Shown: positions 8,953 through 17,394 of the stretch, one piece after another
Numbering within the stretch: the stretch's first letter is position 1
Layout: each line of letters opens with the position of its first letter
Assembly (NCBI RefSeq): GCF_030159255.1
Contig: NZ_BSCT01000001.1
Coordinates: 124,001-188,000, forward strand
DNA: 64,000 nucleotides
DNA from: Bradyrhizobium sp. SSBR45G
GTDB taxonomy: Bacteria > Pseudomonadota > Alphaproteobacteria > Rhizobiales > Xanthobacteraceae
Reading direction: 5' to 3'
The notes under the pieces: generated by a model
What the model was told of the DNA's origin: nothing
Database searches by the model: none
The model's input: only the letters and a program-made list of their open reading frames with translations
Translations under genes and position numbers: made by a program

Positions 8953-9945
8953 ATGCACCGAACAATCGTCCTGACCGGTATCGCGGCATTCCTGGCCGCC
9001 ACATCCCTCGCGCTGGCCGTGCCTGCACGCGCGCAGATCGGTACTATTTTCTCGGATCCGGTTCCGCGTCCGCCCGGCAACATTCCGCGGCGCGGAGAGC
9101 CGATTCCGCCGCCCGACGAAGAGGAAGATATCCCGGAACTGCCGCAGGGGCGCGTGCTGCCGGCGCCGACCCGTCCGCCGCCGGGCCAGGGGGCTGCGCT
9201 GCCGGGGCCGGTTCAGTCCCAGCCGCTGGCGCCGCCGCCGGGAACGACGATCCTGCCGCAGAACAATCCGCCGGTCGCCGCGGTGCCGCCTCCGGGCCAG
9301 CCGGGTGCCGCGCCCGCTCAACCGGGCCAGCGCCAGGTGCCGCCTCGCGGGGCGCCCCAGAATGCGGCAATTCCGCCGAACGGCGCAGTGCCGCAGACGC
9401 CACCGACGATTCAGCCGGGCGACGAGGTCGTGAGCGAGCCGCCGGCGCAGAAGATCGTGAACAAGAAGGCGAGCTTTTCCGGCCTCGACAAGATCACCGG
9501 CCGGATCATCAATTTCGACGAGGATATCGGCGAGACCGTGCAGTTCGGCGCGCTGCGGGTGAAGACCGACGCCTGCTACACGCGGCCGGCGACAGAGACG
9601 GCGAACACCGACGCGTTCGTGCAGGTCGACGAGATCACGCTGCAGGGCGAGGTGAAGCGGATCTTCTCGGGCTGGATGTTTTCGGCGAGCCCCGGCCTGC
9701 ATGGCGTCGAGCACCCGATCTATGACATCTGGCTGGTCGACTGCAAAGAGCCGCAGACCACGGTGGTGAGCGCGGCTCCCGATCAGAAGCCGGCGGCGCC
9801 GCAGCCGGCCCAGAAGCGGCCGCCGCAGCAGAAGCAGGCCGCGCCGCGGCCTCCGGCGCAGCCGCCGCAGTACCAGACGCAGCAGGTGCAGCCGCCGCCT
9901 CCGCCGCCACAGGCCGGTGGACCGTTCGGCGGCGTGTTCCGGTAG
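8953..9945 (+). CDS. DUF2155 domain secreted protein, Pro-rich
   Basis: A 330-residue exported protein. Signal peptide at residues 1-30 (MHRTIVLTGIAAFLAATSLA, cleavage after ARAQ). Residues about 35-170 are a Pro/Gln/Ala-rich linker; the DUF2155 core at about 175-275 begins SGLDKITGRIINFDEDIG and includes CYTRPATE and a C-terminal LVDCKEP, two cysteines that may form a disulfide. A second Pro/Gln-rich tail follows. An ATG was preferred over an in-frame TTG at 8914 because it gives a clean signal peptide. It converges on aat with four bases between stops; the DUF2155-aat pairing is common in Rhizobiales. Molecular role unknown. Confidence 0.85.
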   Translation: MHRTIVLTGIAAFLAATSLALAVPARAQIGTIFSDPVPRPPGNIPRRGEPIPPPDEEEDIPELPQGRVLPAPTRPPPGQGAALPGPVQSQPLAPPPGTTILPQNNPPVAAVPPPGQPGAAPAQPGQRQVPPRGAPQNAAIPPNGAVPQTPPTIQPGDEVVSEPPAQKIVNKKASFSGLDKITGRIINFDEDIGETVQFGALRVKTDACYTRPATETANTDAFVQVDEITLQGEVKRIFSGWMFSASPGLHGVEHPIYDIWLVDCKEPQTTVVSAAPDQKPAAPQPAQKRPPQQKQAAPRPPAQPPQYQTQQVQPPPPPPQAGGPFGGVFR

Positions 9946-9949
9946 CGCC

Positions 9950-10630
9950 TCAACCGCGCTCGGCGATGATGGCGAGCGCCTCGGCGCCCGCGATCGGGCG
10001 GTCGACCGCGAGTCTGGCGAAATTCGCCGCCGGCCCGGCGATGGCCTTTTCGAGCAGGACGGTATAGCGCCGGCGCGGGATCTCGACCGCGCCGAAGGTC
10101 TTGAGATGCTCGGTGACATATTGCGTGTCGAGCAGCTCGAAGCCGCCGGCCATCAGCCGCGCCACGAGATGTACCAGCGCGACCTTCGAGGCGTCGCGGG
10201 TGCGGTGGAACATGCTCTCGCCGAAGAAGGCCCGTCCCAGGCTGACGCCATAGAGGCCGCCGACCAGCTCGCCGTCCTGCCAGCACTCGACGCTGTGGCA
10301 ATGTCCCAGCGCGTGGAGGCCGCTGTAGAGCTCGCGGATGCGCCGGTTGATCCAGGTGTCCTCGCGGCCGGGCTGGGGCTCCGCACAGCCGTCCATGACC
10401 GCCTTGAACGCCTGATTGACCGTCACCGTGAAAGCGTCGGAGCGCACCGTGCGTGCTAGCCGCGATGCCACCCGAAAGCCGTCGAGCGGAATGACGCCGC
10501 GCAGCTCCGGCTCGACCCAGAACAGCGTCGGGTCGTCGGCGCTTTCGGCCATCGGAAAGATGCCGCAGGCATAGGCACGCAGCAGCACCTCGGGCGTAAT
10601 CTCGGACGCTGCAGAGTCGCGCGAAGTCAT
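9950..10630 (-). CDS. aat: Leucyl/phenylalanyl-tRNA-protein transferase
   Basis: A 226-residue enzyme that adds Leu or Phe from tRNA to proteins with N-terminal Arg or Lys, feeding the ClpS/ClpAP N-degron pathway in the cytoplasm. It shows the family pattern: [15 protein letters not shown] at the N-terminus, [57 protein letters not shown] and [17 protein letters not shown]. Length is standard. Located directly downstream of the phosphorelay genes on the same strand with a 68-bp gap. Confidence 0.97.
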   Translation of the reverse strand: MTSRDSAASEITPEVLLRAYACGIFPMAESADDPTLFWVEPELRGVIPLDGFRVASRLARTVRSDAFTVTVNQAFKAVMDGCAEPQPGREDTWINRRIRELYSGLHALGHCHSVECWQDGELVGGLYGVSLGRAFFGESMFHRTRDASKVALVHLVARLMAGGFELLDTQYVTEHLKTFGAVEIPRRRYTVLLEKAIAGPAANFARLAVDRPIAGAEALAIIAERG

Positions 10631-10698
10631 GCCGGCAGCTTAGCAGGATGTCGCAGGCGAGGCGACCGTCCGTTGGCCGCACCCCGGATCTGGCGGGC

Positions 10699-11787
10699 TC
10701 AGCCCACCGCGGCGGCGGCCGGCTTCGGAGCGTCCTTGGTCAGGCGGAAGCGAACGATGATCTTGGTGCCGTCGTGCGTTGGGTCGGGCCCCACGGTGGC
10801 ATCGAGCTTGGTGGCCATGGCGCTGACGATGCGCTGGCCCATGCCAGTGGAGCGCGGGTCGCTGGTGGCGTTCAGGCCGACGCCATTGTCGGCGATCGAC
10901 AGCACGATGTCGTCGCCTTCGAGCTTGAGCTCGACGTGAATCGAGCCTGGCCCATCGGGATAGGCGTATTTGACCGCGTTCATGACCAGCTCGTTGACGA
11001 CGATGCCGATCGCGACCGCGCGATCCGGGTCGATCTCGACGGTTTCGGCCTTCAGGGTCAGCCGCGACATCCGATTGCCTTCGGCCGAGCGGCGGAGATC
11101 GTCGAGCAGCGAGTCCAGATACTGGTTGAGCAGCACGCTCTTGAGATCCTGCGAGGTGTAGAGCCGGCGGTGCACCTGGGCCACGGCGGCGACGCGGCCC
11201 ATCGCGTTGGTCAGCGCGGCCTTGACGTCGTCCTGGGTGCTCGAATTGGCCTGCAGATGCAGCAGCGAGGCGATGATCTGCAGCGAATTGCCGACGCGGT
11301 GATTGACCTCGCGCAGCAGCACCTCGCGCTCGGCCGCGAGCGCGGCATAGCGGTCGCGCGATGCGCGCACTTCGGCTTCCGCCTCGTCGCGCGCCTTCTG
11401 CAGCCGCGCCTGGCGCAGCGCGCCTTCGGCTGCGACCTGGAGCAGCGGAATGAACTCGCCCTGGACGTCCTTGACCAAATAGTCGGCGGCACCGGCCTTC
11501 AGCGCCGTGACGGCGATCTTGGAATCCTGCGAGGCGGTGACGAAAACGACCGGTGGCGCCTCGGGCATCGCCATGATGCGCTCCAGGGTCTCGAGGCCGT
11601 CGAGGCCCGGCATGTGCTGGTCCAGCGCCACGACGTCGATGCCGCCGCGCTGCAGCCGTTGCAGGCCGGCGCTGCCGTCGCTCGCATGCTCCACCGTGAA
11701 GCCGAGCCGCTTGAGCCCGCGCTCGACCAGCCGCGCCAGCGCCGCGTCGTCCTCGATGTAGAGCAGCGTGGGGGCGGCTGAGCTCAT
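10699..11787 (-). CDS. Response regulator-HisKA_2 histidine kinase hybrid
   Basis: A 362-residue soluble protein. Residues about 6-120 form a receiver domain with the acidic pocket EDD at 12-14, phospho-acceptor Asp56 in ALDQHMPG and Lys106 in YLVKD. A coiled coil at about 125-155 leads to a HisKA_2 dimerisation domain with LLREVNHRVGNSLQIIASL (His163), then a HATPase_c domain with NELVMNAVKYAYPDG and DNGVGL. It has no membrane segment, so it is a receiver-controlled cytoplasmic kinase. Its ATG overlaps the stop of the upstream receiver gene by four bases (ATGA). It is the last of three overlapping signalling genes. Confidence 0.92.
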   Translation of the reverse strand: MSSAAPTLLYIEDDAALARLVERGLKRLGFTVEHASDGSAGLQRLQRGGIDVVALDQHMPGLDGLETLERIMAMPEAPPVVFVTASQDSKIAVTALKAGAADYLVKDVQGEFIPLLQVAAEGALRQARLQKARDEAEAEVRASRDRYAALAAEREVLLREVNHRVGNSLQIIASLLHLQANSSTQDDVKAALTNAMGRVAAVAQVHRRLYTSQDLKSVLLNQYLDSLLDDLRRSAEGNRMSRLTLKAETVEIDPDRAVAIGIVVNELVMNAVKYAYPDGPGSIHVELKLEGDDIVLSIADNGVGLNATSDPRSTGMGQRIVSAMATKLDATVGPDPTHDGTKIIVRFRLTKDAPKPAAAAVG

Positions 11788-12221
11788 GCGGCGGGTGGAA
11801 CCTGGATGACGGAAAAGAACAGGCCGAGTTGGCGGATGGCGTTGGCGAAGCTCTCGTAGTTGACCGGCTTGGTGATGTAGACGTTGCAGCCGAGTTCGTA
11901 GCAGCGCTTGATCTCCTGGCTGTCGTCCGTCGTGGTGAGGATCACCACCGGCGCGCTCTTCAGGAAGCTGTTCTGCTTGACCAGCTTGAGGATGTCGATG
12001 CCGGTCATGTCCGGCAGGTTGAGGTCGAGCAGGATCAGGAGGGCATGGCCCTTGTGATCGAGGCCGGTGCCGTCAGCGCCCAACAGATACTTCACCGCCT
12101 CTGTACCGTTGGTGAACGGCTTGATCTCGTTGTTCACCCCGGAGCGGCGGATGTTGCGCTCGATCAGGCGGGCGTGGCCTTCATCGTCCTCGATCATGAT
12201 GATCGTCACAGGCATGGTCAT
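11784..12221 (-). CDS. Stand-alone response regulator receiver protein
   Basis: A 145-residue single-domain receiver (Rcp1-like) with no output domain. Acidic residues EDDE at 11-14, phospho-acceptor Asp66 in LLDLNLPDMTG, Thr in ILTTTDD and Lys in YITKPVNYESF are all present. It probably relays phosphate between the flanking kinases. Both ends overlap neighbours by the four-base ATGA arrangement, which implies translational coupling and balanced amounts (inference from overlap). Confidence 0.94.
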   Translation of the reverse strand: MTMPVTIIMIEDDEGHARLIERNIRRSGVNNEIKPFTNGTEAVKYLLGADGTGLDHKGHALLILLDLNLPDMTGIDILKLVKQNSFLKSAPVVILTTTDDSQEIKRCYELGCNVYITKPVNYESFANAIRQLGLFFSVIQVPPAA

Positions 12222-13738
12222 CGGTCTGAGTTCCGGTTTGAGGCGTTCCAGTTGATCGGAAGCGTGATGGTGAACGTGCTGCCCTGGTCGAGTTCCGAGG
12301 CGACCGACATGGTTCCACCGAGCCGGCGCACGAGCGCGCGCACATGCGCCAATCCGATGCCCTGACCTGGACGGTCCTGGGTTCCGGCGCGGCGGAATAG
12401 ATCAAAGATACGCTGGTGATCCCGGGGATCAATCCCCCGGCCGTTGTCCGTGATCTCGAAGATCGCGAAACCGAGCTTGGTCCGGGCGCGGATCGCGATG
12501 TCGCCGGGCACGCCCGGCTTCATGTATTTGATCGCGTTGTCGATCAGGTTCGAGAAGATCTGCTCGAGCGCGAGCCGGTCGCTGACGATCGTGGGCAGCG
12601 GCTCGAGCCGGATGGTGGTGTTCGCCTCGTCGGCCTGATGCGCCAGCGTCGACACGATCTGCTCGATCAGATCGCGGGTGTCGATGCGGATGGGCACGAA
12701 TTCGCGGCGGCCCTCGCGGGTCAGATTGAGGATCGCGGTGATCAGCCGGTCCATCTTGGCGATCGACGATTTGATGAAGCCGAGCGCCTCGGTGAAATCC
12801 TCCGACAGCTGCTTGTCGGCGCCTTCCAGCTCGGGCTCGGCGCCCTCGGCCGGCGGCGGCGCGGCCGACACGGCCCGGGCGAGCGTCGCGATGCGCCGGA
12901 AGATGTCGTTGCGCAGCTCCTCGAGCTCGCTGGTGAAGCCCATGATGTTGACCAGCGGCGAGCGCAGGTCGTGGCTGACGATATAGGCGAAGCGCTGGAT
13001 CTCCTCATTGGCTTCGCGCAAATCCGCGGTGCGCTCGTCGACGGTGGCTTCCAGATTGAGGTTGCTCTCGCGCAGCTTGGCCTCGGCTTCGTCACGGGCG
13101 CTCGTCGAGCGGCGCACCAGTAGCACCGAGATGATGGCGAGCAGGACGACCAGTGTCGAACCGACGACAGTGACGATCGTCGCCAACTGCTGGCTCTTGT
13201 CGGCCGTGGTGGTTCGCTGCGCAAACAGGCGCTCCTCCTCACCGCGCATCTCCTCAGCCGTGGCGCGCATGATCGCGCTGCTGTCCGTCGAGCCGACGTC
13301 GCGCACCAGCGCCACGGCGCCGGGGAGATCGCCGGCCGCGACCAGGGCTTTCTCCCGATCGAATTGCGACAGCCGCGTTTCGATGATGCCGCGCAATCTG
13401 GCGAGGTTCTGAACCTGGACCTGGTTGTCGGCGACGAGCGTTGCCAGCCGGTCGAGCAGCGGCCTGATCGCCGCCACGGCGGCTTCGTGATCCCTGAGGA
13501 AGTCCGGGCTCTGGGTCAGCAGATAGGCGCGCGCGCCGCTCTCGGCCCGGCGAACCTCCAGCAGCAGCGCATTGATCTGGTTCTCGGCCTCGACGGTGTG
13601 CACCACCCAGGCGCTGTCACTGCGGGCCTTGTTGACCAACAGAACCGAGGCCGTGCTGATGACGACCAGCACGAAGAAGCCAGCCGACAACAGCAGGATC
13701 TGCCCCAGCGTGCGCCGATGTCTGATCTCAGGCGCCAC
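12218..13738 (-). CDS. CHASE3 sensor histidine kinase
   Basis: A 506-residue inner-membrane kinase. Transmembrane helices at about residues 12-35 and 186-208 flank a CHASE3-type helical sensor (EVRRAESGARAYLLTQ near residue 61). A coiled coil precedes the HisKA site FAYIVSHDLRSPLVNIMGF (His256), and the HATPase_c domain has the N box NLIDNAIKYMKPG and the G1 box DNGRGID. An Ala/Pro/Glu-rich insertion at about 290-315 splits the HisKA region, which is unusual. It is the first gene of the three-gene signalling operon. The stimulus is unknown. Confidence 0.92.
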   Translation of the reverse strand: MAPEIRHRRTLGQILLLSAGFFVLVVISTASVLLVNKARSDSAWVVHTVEAENQINALLLEVRRAESGARAYLLTQSPDFLRDHEAAVAAIRPLLDRLATLVADNQVQVQNLARLRGIIETRLSQFDREKALVAAGDLPGAVALVRDVGSTDSSAIMRATAEEMRGEEERLFAQRTTTADKSQQLATIVTVVGSTLVVLLAIISVLLVRRSTSARDEAEAKLRESNLNLEATVDERTADLREANEEIQRFAYIVSHDLRSPLVNIMGFTSELEELRNDIFRRIATLARAVSAAPPPAEGAEPELEGADKQLSEDFTEALGFIKSSIAKMDRLITAILNLTREGRREFVPIRIDTRDLIEQIVSTLAHQADEANTTIRLEPLPTIVSDRLALEQIFSNLIDNAIKYMKPGVPGDIAIRARTKLGFAIFEITDNGRGIDPRDHQRIFDLFRRAGTQDRPGQGIGLAHVRALVRRLGGTMSVASELDQGSTFTITLPINWNASNRNSDR

Positions 13739-13844
13739 CGCGTACTCGCATGCCTATTGAAATCCGTGCCCCCTCAGCGGAACCGCCGACACAGCAGAAC
13801 GCGTCGAGGGCCGAAGAGTTCCGGCAGGGATGTCGAATTTCGCG

Positions 13845-15194
13845 TCAGTCGGTCTTCTGACCGGCGAGATACTGCTCGAGCCAGTGGATGTGGTAGTCGC
13901 CGTCGATGATCGCGGGCTCGCGGACCAGCGCCCTGAACAGCGGCAGCGTGGTTTCGATGCCGTCGACGACCATCTCATCCAGTGCGCGCCGCAGCCGCAT
14001 CAGGCACTCGACCCGGCTCTTGCCGTGCACGATCAGCTTGCCGACCAGCGAGTCATAATAGGGCGGGATGACGTAGCCCTGGTACACGGCGGAATCGATG
14101 CGCACGCCGAGACCGCCGGGCGGATGGTATTGCAGGATCTTGCCGGGAGAGGGCCGGAAGGTGACCGGGTTTTCGGCGTTGACGCGGCACTCGATCGAGT
14201 GGCCGTTGATGACGACCTGGTCCTGGGTCATCGGCAGGTCGCCGCCGGCGGCGATGCGGATCTGCTCGAGCACGAGATCGATCCCGGTGATCATCTCGGT
14301 CACGGGATGCTCGACCTGGATGCGCGTGTTCATCTCGATGAAGTAGAATTCGCCGTCCTCGTAGAGGAACTCGACGGTGCCGACGCCGATATATTTCAGC
14401 TCCTGCATCGCCTTGGCGACGGTGTTGCCGATCTTGGCGCGGGCCGCCGCGTCGAGCACCGGCGAGGGGCCTTCCTCCCAGACCTTCTGGTGGCGGCGCT
14501 GCAGCGAGCAGTCGCGCTCGCCAAGATGGATGGCGCCGCCGCGGCCGTCGCCGAGCACCTGGATCTCGATGTGGCGCGGCTTCTGCAAGTACTTCTCGAG
14601 ATAGACCGACGCGTCGCCGAACGCCGATTTGGCCTCGTTGGCTGCGGTGGTCAGCGCGAGCTGCAGGTCGGCCTCGGTGTGCGCGACCTTCATGCCGCGG
14701 CCGCCGCCGCCGGCCGCGGCCTTGACCAGCACCGGGAAGCCGATCTCCTTGGCGATCCCCATGGCGTCCTGGTCCGGCATGACTGCGCCGTCGGAACCCG
14801 GCACGACCGGAATGCCAAGCCGCTTGGCGGTCTTCTTGGCCTCGATCTTGTCGCCCATCAGGCGGATGTGCTCGGCCTTCGGCCCGATGAAATGCAAATT
14901 GTGGTCGGACAGAATCTCGGCGAAGCGCGCGTTCTCGGACAGGAAGCCGTAGCCCGGGTGGACCGCATCGGCCCCGGTGATCTCGCAGGCGGCGAGCAGC
15001 GCCGGGATGTTGAGGTAGCTGTCCTTCGACGGCGGCGGCCCGATGCACACGCTCTCGTCAGCGAGGCGCACATGCATGGCATCGGCGTCGGCGGTGGAAT
15101 GCACCGCGACGGTGGAGATGCCGAGCTCCTTGCAGGCCCTGAGGATGCGAAGGGCGATTTCGCCGCGGTTGGCGATGAGGATCTTGTCGAACAT
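13845..15194 (-). CDS. accC: Acetyl-CoA carboxylase, biotin carboxylase subunit
   Basis: A 449-residue ATP-grasp enzyme that carboxylates biotin on AccB in the first step of fatty-acid synthesis. It opens [20 protein letters not shown] and has the glycine-rich ATP loop [13 protein letters not shown], the biotin-carboxylase signature [16 protein letters not shown] and the [15 protein letters not shown] region. Length equals the usual 447-450. It follows accB with an 83-bp gap carrying an octamer repeat array; aroQ-accB-accC probably form one operon. Confidence 0.97.
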   Translation of the reverse strand: MFDKILIANRGEIALRILRACKELGISTVAVHSTADADAMHVRLADESVCIGPPPSKDSYLNIPALLAACEITGADAVHPGYGFLSENARFAEILSDHNLHFIGPKAEHIRLMGDKIEAKKTAKRLGIPVVPGSDGAVMPDQDAMGIAKEIGFPVLVKAAAGGGGRGMKVAHTEADLQLALTTAANEAKSAFGDASVYLEKYLQKPRHIEIQVLGDGRGGAIHLGERDCSLQRRHQKVWEEGPSPVLDAAARAKIGNTVAKAMQELKYIGVGTVEFLYEDGEFYFIEMNTRIQVEHPVTEMITGIDLVLEQIRIAAGGDLPMTQDQVVINGHSIECRVNAENPVTFRPSPGKILQYHPPGGLGVRIDSAVYQGYVIPPYYDSLVGKLIVHGKSRVECLMRLRRALDEMVVDGIETTLPLFRALVREPAIIDGDYHIHWLEQYLAGQKTD

Positions 15195-15213
15195 GGGGCC
15201 TCAGGGGCGAGTC

Positions 15214-15275
15214 GCGAATAGGGATCAGCGAATAGGGAACGGACAGCTATTCGCTATTCGCCATTGGCTATTCGC
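15214..15275. repeat. GCGAATAG octamer array between accB and accC
   Basis: Five copies of one octamer lie in 62 bases: GCGAATAG at 15214 and 15228, and its complement CTATTCGC at 15247, 15254 and 15268. The copies face each other and could fold into a hairpin in the accB-accC transcript. Similar short arrays occur between genes in Bradyrhizobium (from memory). No promoter is evident in the gap. Confidence 0.75.
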
Positions 15276-15277
15276 AG

Positions 15278-15757
15278 TTATTCAATGATCACCAGCGGCT
15301 CGCCGAACTCGACCGGCTGGCCATCCTCGACCAGGATCTGCGTCACCGTGCCGGCGCGCGGAGACGGGATCTGGTTCATCGTCTTCATCGCCTCGATGAT
15401 CATCAGGGTCTGGCCGACCGAGACCTTGGAGCCGACTTCGATGAACGGCTTGGCGCCGGGCTCCGGCGCCCAATAGGCCGTGCCGACCATCGGCGAAGGC
15501 ACGACGCCCGGATGCTTGGACAGGTCGGCACCGGCGGCAGCCGCGGCGGCCACCACGGGAACGCCCGCGGCGGCGGACGGCATCGCCGACGGCACGGCGG
15601 CTGCGATTGTGACATTGCGGGCGACGCGAACGCGCAGGCCGGCCCGCTCGAGCTCGATCTCGGTCAGGCTGGTCTCATCCAGCAGCGCCGCGAGCTCGCG
15701 AATGAGCTGGCTGTCTTCGGACTTGGCCGTGGTCTTTTCGTCGGGCTGGGACGCCAT
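15278..15757 (-). CDS. accB: Acetyl-CoA carboxylase biotin carboxyl carrier protein
   Basis: A 159-residue carrier of the biotin moved between AccC and the AccAD carboxyltransferase. The biotinylation motif IEAMKTMNQ places the modified lysine at residue 125. N-terminal helices (about 15-40) are followed by an Ala/Pro-rich flexible linker at about 52-80 and the biotinyl domain at about 85-159, with the thumb region [14 protein letters not shown] typical of bacterial AccB. Directly upstream of accC on the same strand, 42 bp after the aroQ-like gene. Confidence 0.96.
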   Translation of the reverse strand: MASQPDEKTTAKSEDSQLIRELAALLDETSLTEIELERAGLRVRVARNVTIAAAVPSAMPSAAAGVPVVAAAAAAGADLSKHPGVVPSPMVGTAYWAPEPGAKPFIEVGSKVSVGQTLMIIEAMKTMNQIPSPRAGTVTQILVEDGQPVEFGEPLVIIE

Positions 15758-15799
15758 GATCTGATCCAGAAACCTTGTGGGACGTGAGGGCGAGGGACG

Positions 15800-16252
15800 T
15801 CAGGCGAGAGCCTTGATGTCTATCTTTGAAGAGGTCTTGGCACCAAGTTTTGCAGCGAGGCCCGTGATGGCGAGCCGATAGCCATCGATTCCAAGGCCAC
15901 AAATTGACGCAAACGCGGCCTTGGCCGTGAAAGGGTGGTGCCGCCCGCTTGCGCGGGCCTGAATGTTGCCGATGTGCACCTCCACCGCAGGGATCCTGCT
16001 CCCCGTCAGCGCATCATGCAGTGCAATAGAGGTATGGGAGTATGCGCCAGCTTTCATGGTGATACTGACCGCGTCTTTGGCGGCGGCCGCACGGATCGAA
16101 TCCAGCACGCCGTCGTGGTTGGCCTTCCGGCATTCGGTCGTCAACCCCAAGCAGGCCGCCGTTTCCACGCCCAGACGCTCGACATCGGCCGGCGTGGCGT
16201 GGCCAGAGGTCTCGTCGAGGGCATCGATCGTCATGGTCGCGTCTTCGGCCAT
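15800..16252 (-). CDS. Degenerate type II 3-dehydroquinate dehydratase (AroQ-like)
   Basis: A 150-residue protein clearly homologous to AroQ from [11 protein letters not shown] onward, with [29 protein letters not shown] and IDGYRLAI. The N-terminal catalytic loop NGPNLNLLGxREPxxYG is missing: the residues before GHAT read TIDALDETS, about eight shorter, so the catalytic Arg and Tyr are gone. The active-site Asn of the INPGAY motif is Lys (ITMKAGAY), and HISNIHARE is changed to HIGNIQARA. No other reading frame upstream restores the loop. It occupies the usual aroQ place before accB. Start ATG 16252 or 16258. Probably inactive as a dehydratase (inference). Confidence 0.82.
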   Translation of the reverse strand: MAEDATMTIDALDETSGHATPADVERLGVETAACLGLTTECRKANHDGVLDSIRAAAAKDAVSITMKAGAYSHTSIALHDALTGSRIPAVEVHIGNIQARASGRHHPFTAKAAFASICGLGIDGYRLAITGLAAKLGAKTSSKIDIKALA

Positions 16253-16444
16253 TCCCATTCCGGCGGTGTGGCGGCAGTGGGCGGCGTTATAGGTAACAAA
16301 GCCGCCAAGGGGAAGCCTTTCGGCATCTCGGATGGGGATAGGGCGGTTGGTCCGTCACGCGAAAAAAATGCGCCAAGTCCCGGAAATGACTGGTTTACCC
16401 TTGCGAGATGCGTGGTGCACGCCATGCGTGTGGCCGGGCAGCAC

Positions 16445-16475
16445 AAAGGGGCAGGCATTGCTGCCCGCCCCTTTT
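16445..16475 (-). terminator. Rho-independent terminator for the DUF1236 gene
   Basis: On the minus strand, GGGGCGGGCAG pairs with CCTGCCCC around a six-base loop (one G-T wobble), followed by TTT. It lies 24 bp after the stop of the DUF1236 gene. Confidence 0.6.
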
Positions 16476-16498
16476 CACGTCACCTGCCTGGTCGGGGA

Positions 16499-17212
16499 TC
16501 AGGTGTCGAGAACTGCAACGATCTCGTGGGTACGCGGATCGAGCACGATGATCTGCTCACGAACCAGGATGTAGTCATATCCGCGCCATTCCGGATAGAT
16601 CGTCACAACCTCGGTCGGGAGCGGGTAGAAGCGGACGTCACGCGGCACGCGGGTACCGACCGAGATGTTGAAGTTCACGTTGGTCACCGGCTCGACGCGC
16701 TGGCTGCGGATCACGGTCGAGATCTTTGTCCGCTGCTCGGTCGAGAGCTTCGCGCCTGCGCCGGCCTGTCCCGTCGTCGTCTGGGAGCGGTCGTTGCCGG
16801 TCTTGGTCTCGGCGTTCTTGTTGACGTCGCTGTGGCCATCGCGGTTCTCAGCCGCGCCAGTGCCGCTCTTGCTGTCGCGGCCCTCGGCCTTCATGTTCTT
16901 GGAGCCGGCCTTGTCGTTCTCCGACGCCGCTCCCTTCGCATTCGGACCCTTCATGCCGTCTTCGGCGCGCTGAGCCTTCGGAGCCATGCCGGGCTTCTGA
17001 TCCGACTGGCTGGAGCGCGTCTCAGGCGCGCCGCCCGGCGCCGGTGCGGCGCTGTCACGGTTCATCGGAGCTGCACCCGTCGCGCCGCCCTGCATCGCGG
17101 CCCCGCCGGACTGACCGGCGCCACCCGCGCCGCCAGCTCCCTGCGCGTTGGCGAGACCTGCGCTCGCCAGGAGCGCGATCGCAGCCACTGAAGCCATCAA
17201 ACGATTAGTCAT
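16499..17212 (-). CDS. DUF1236 domain secreted protein
   Basis: A 237-residue exported protein. Signal peptide residues 1-23 (MASVAAIALLASAGLANAQ). Residues 24-150 are a low-complexity Gly/Ala/Ser/Asp/Lys segment, probably disordered. The C-terminal 80 residues are DUF1236-like: LSTEQRTKISTVIRSQ, VNFNISVGTRVPRDVRFYPLP and a final REQIIVLDPRTHEIVAVL. Strong GAGGAGG Shine-Dalgarno nine bases before the ATG. DUF1236 proteins are abundant in Bradyrhizobium; function unknown. Monocistronic with its own terminator. Confidence 0.9.
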   Translation of the reverse strand: MTNRLMASVAAIALLASAGLANAQGAGGAGGAGQSGGAAMQGGATGAAPMNRDSAAPAPGGAPETRSSQSDQKPGMAPKAQRAEDGMKGPNAKGAASENDKAGSKNMKAEGRDSKSGTGAAENRDGHSDVNKNAETKTGNDRSQTTTGQAGAGAKLSTEQRTKISTVIRSQRVEPVTNVNFNISVGTRVPRDVRFYPLPTEVVTIYPEWRGYDYILVREQIIVLDPRTHEIVAVLDT

Positions 17213-17394
17213 CTTGTATCCTCCTCAAATCCGCACTGCCCGCGCCGACAACTTCAGGAGAATAGAGTCGTTCCGCCCATAGCCGTTGGTTCCTCAAATA
17301 TGTCTCGGCTCGCGTTCTTATGAACGGATGCTCAGAGTCATGAACCATAGATGACAGGCGTGCGCGGCCTGCGTAGGCGTGGCCCGGTGCGGTC

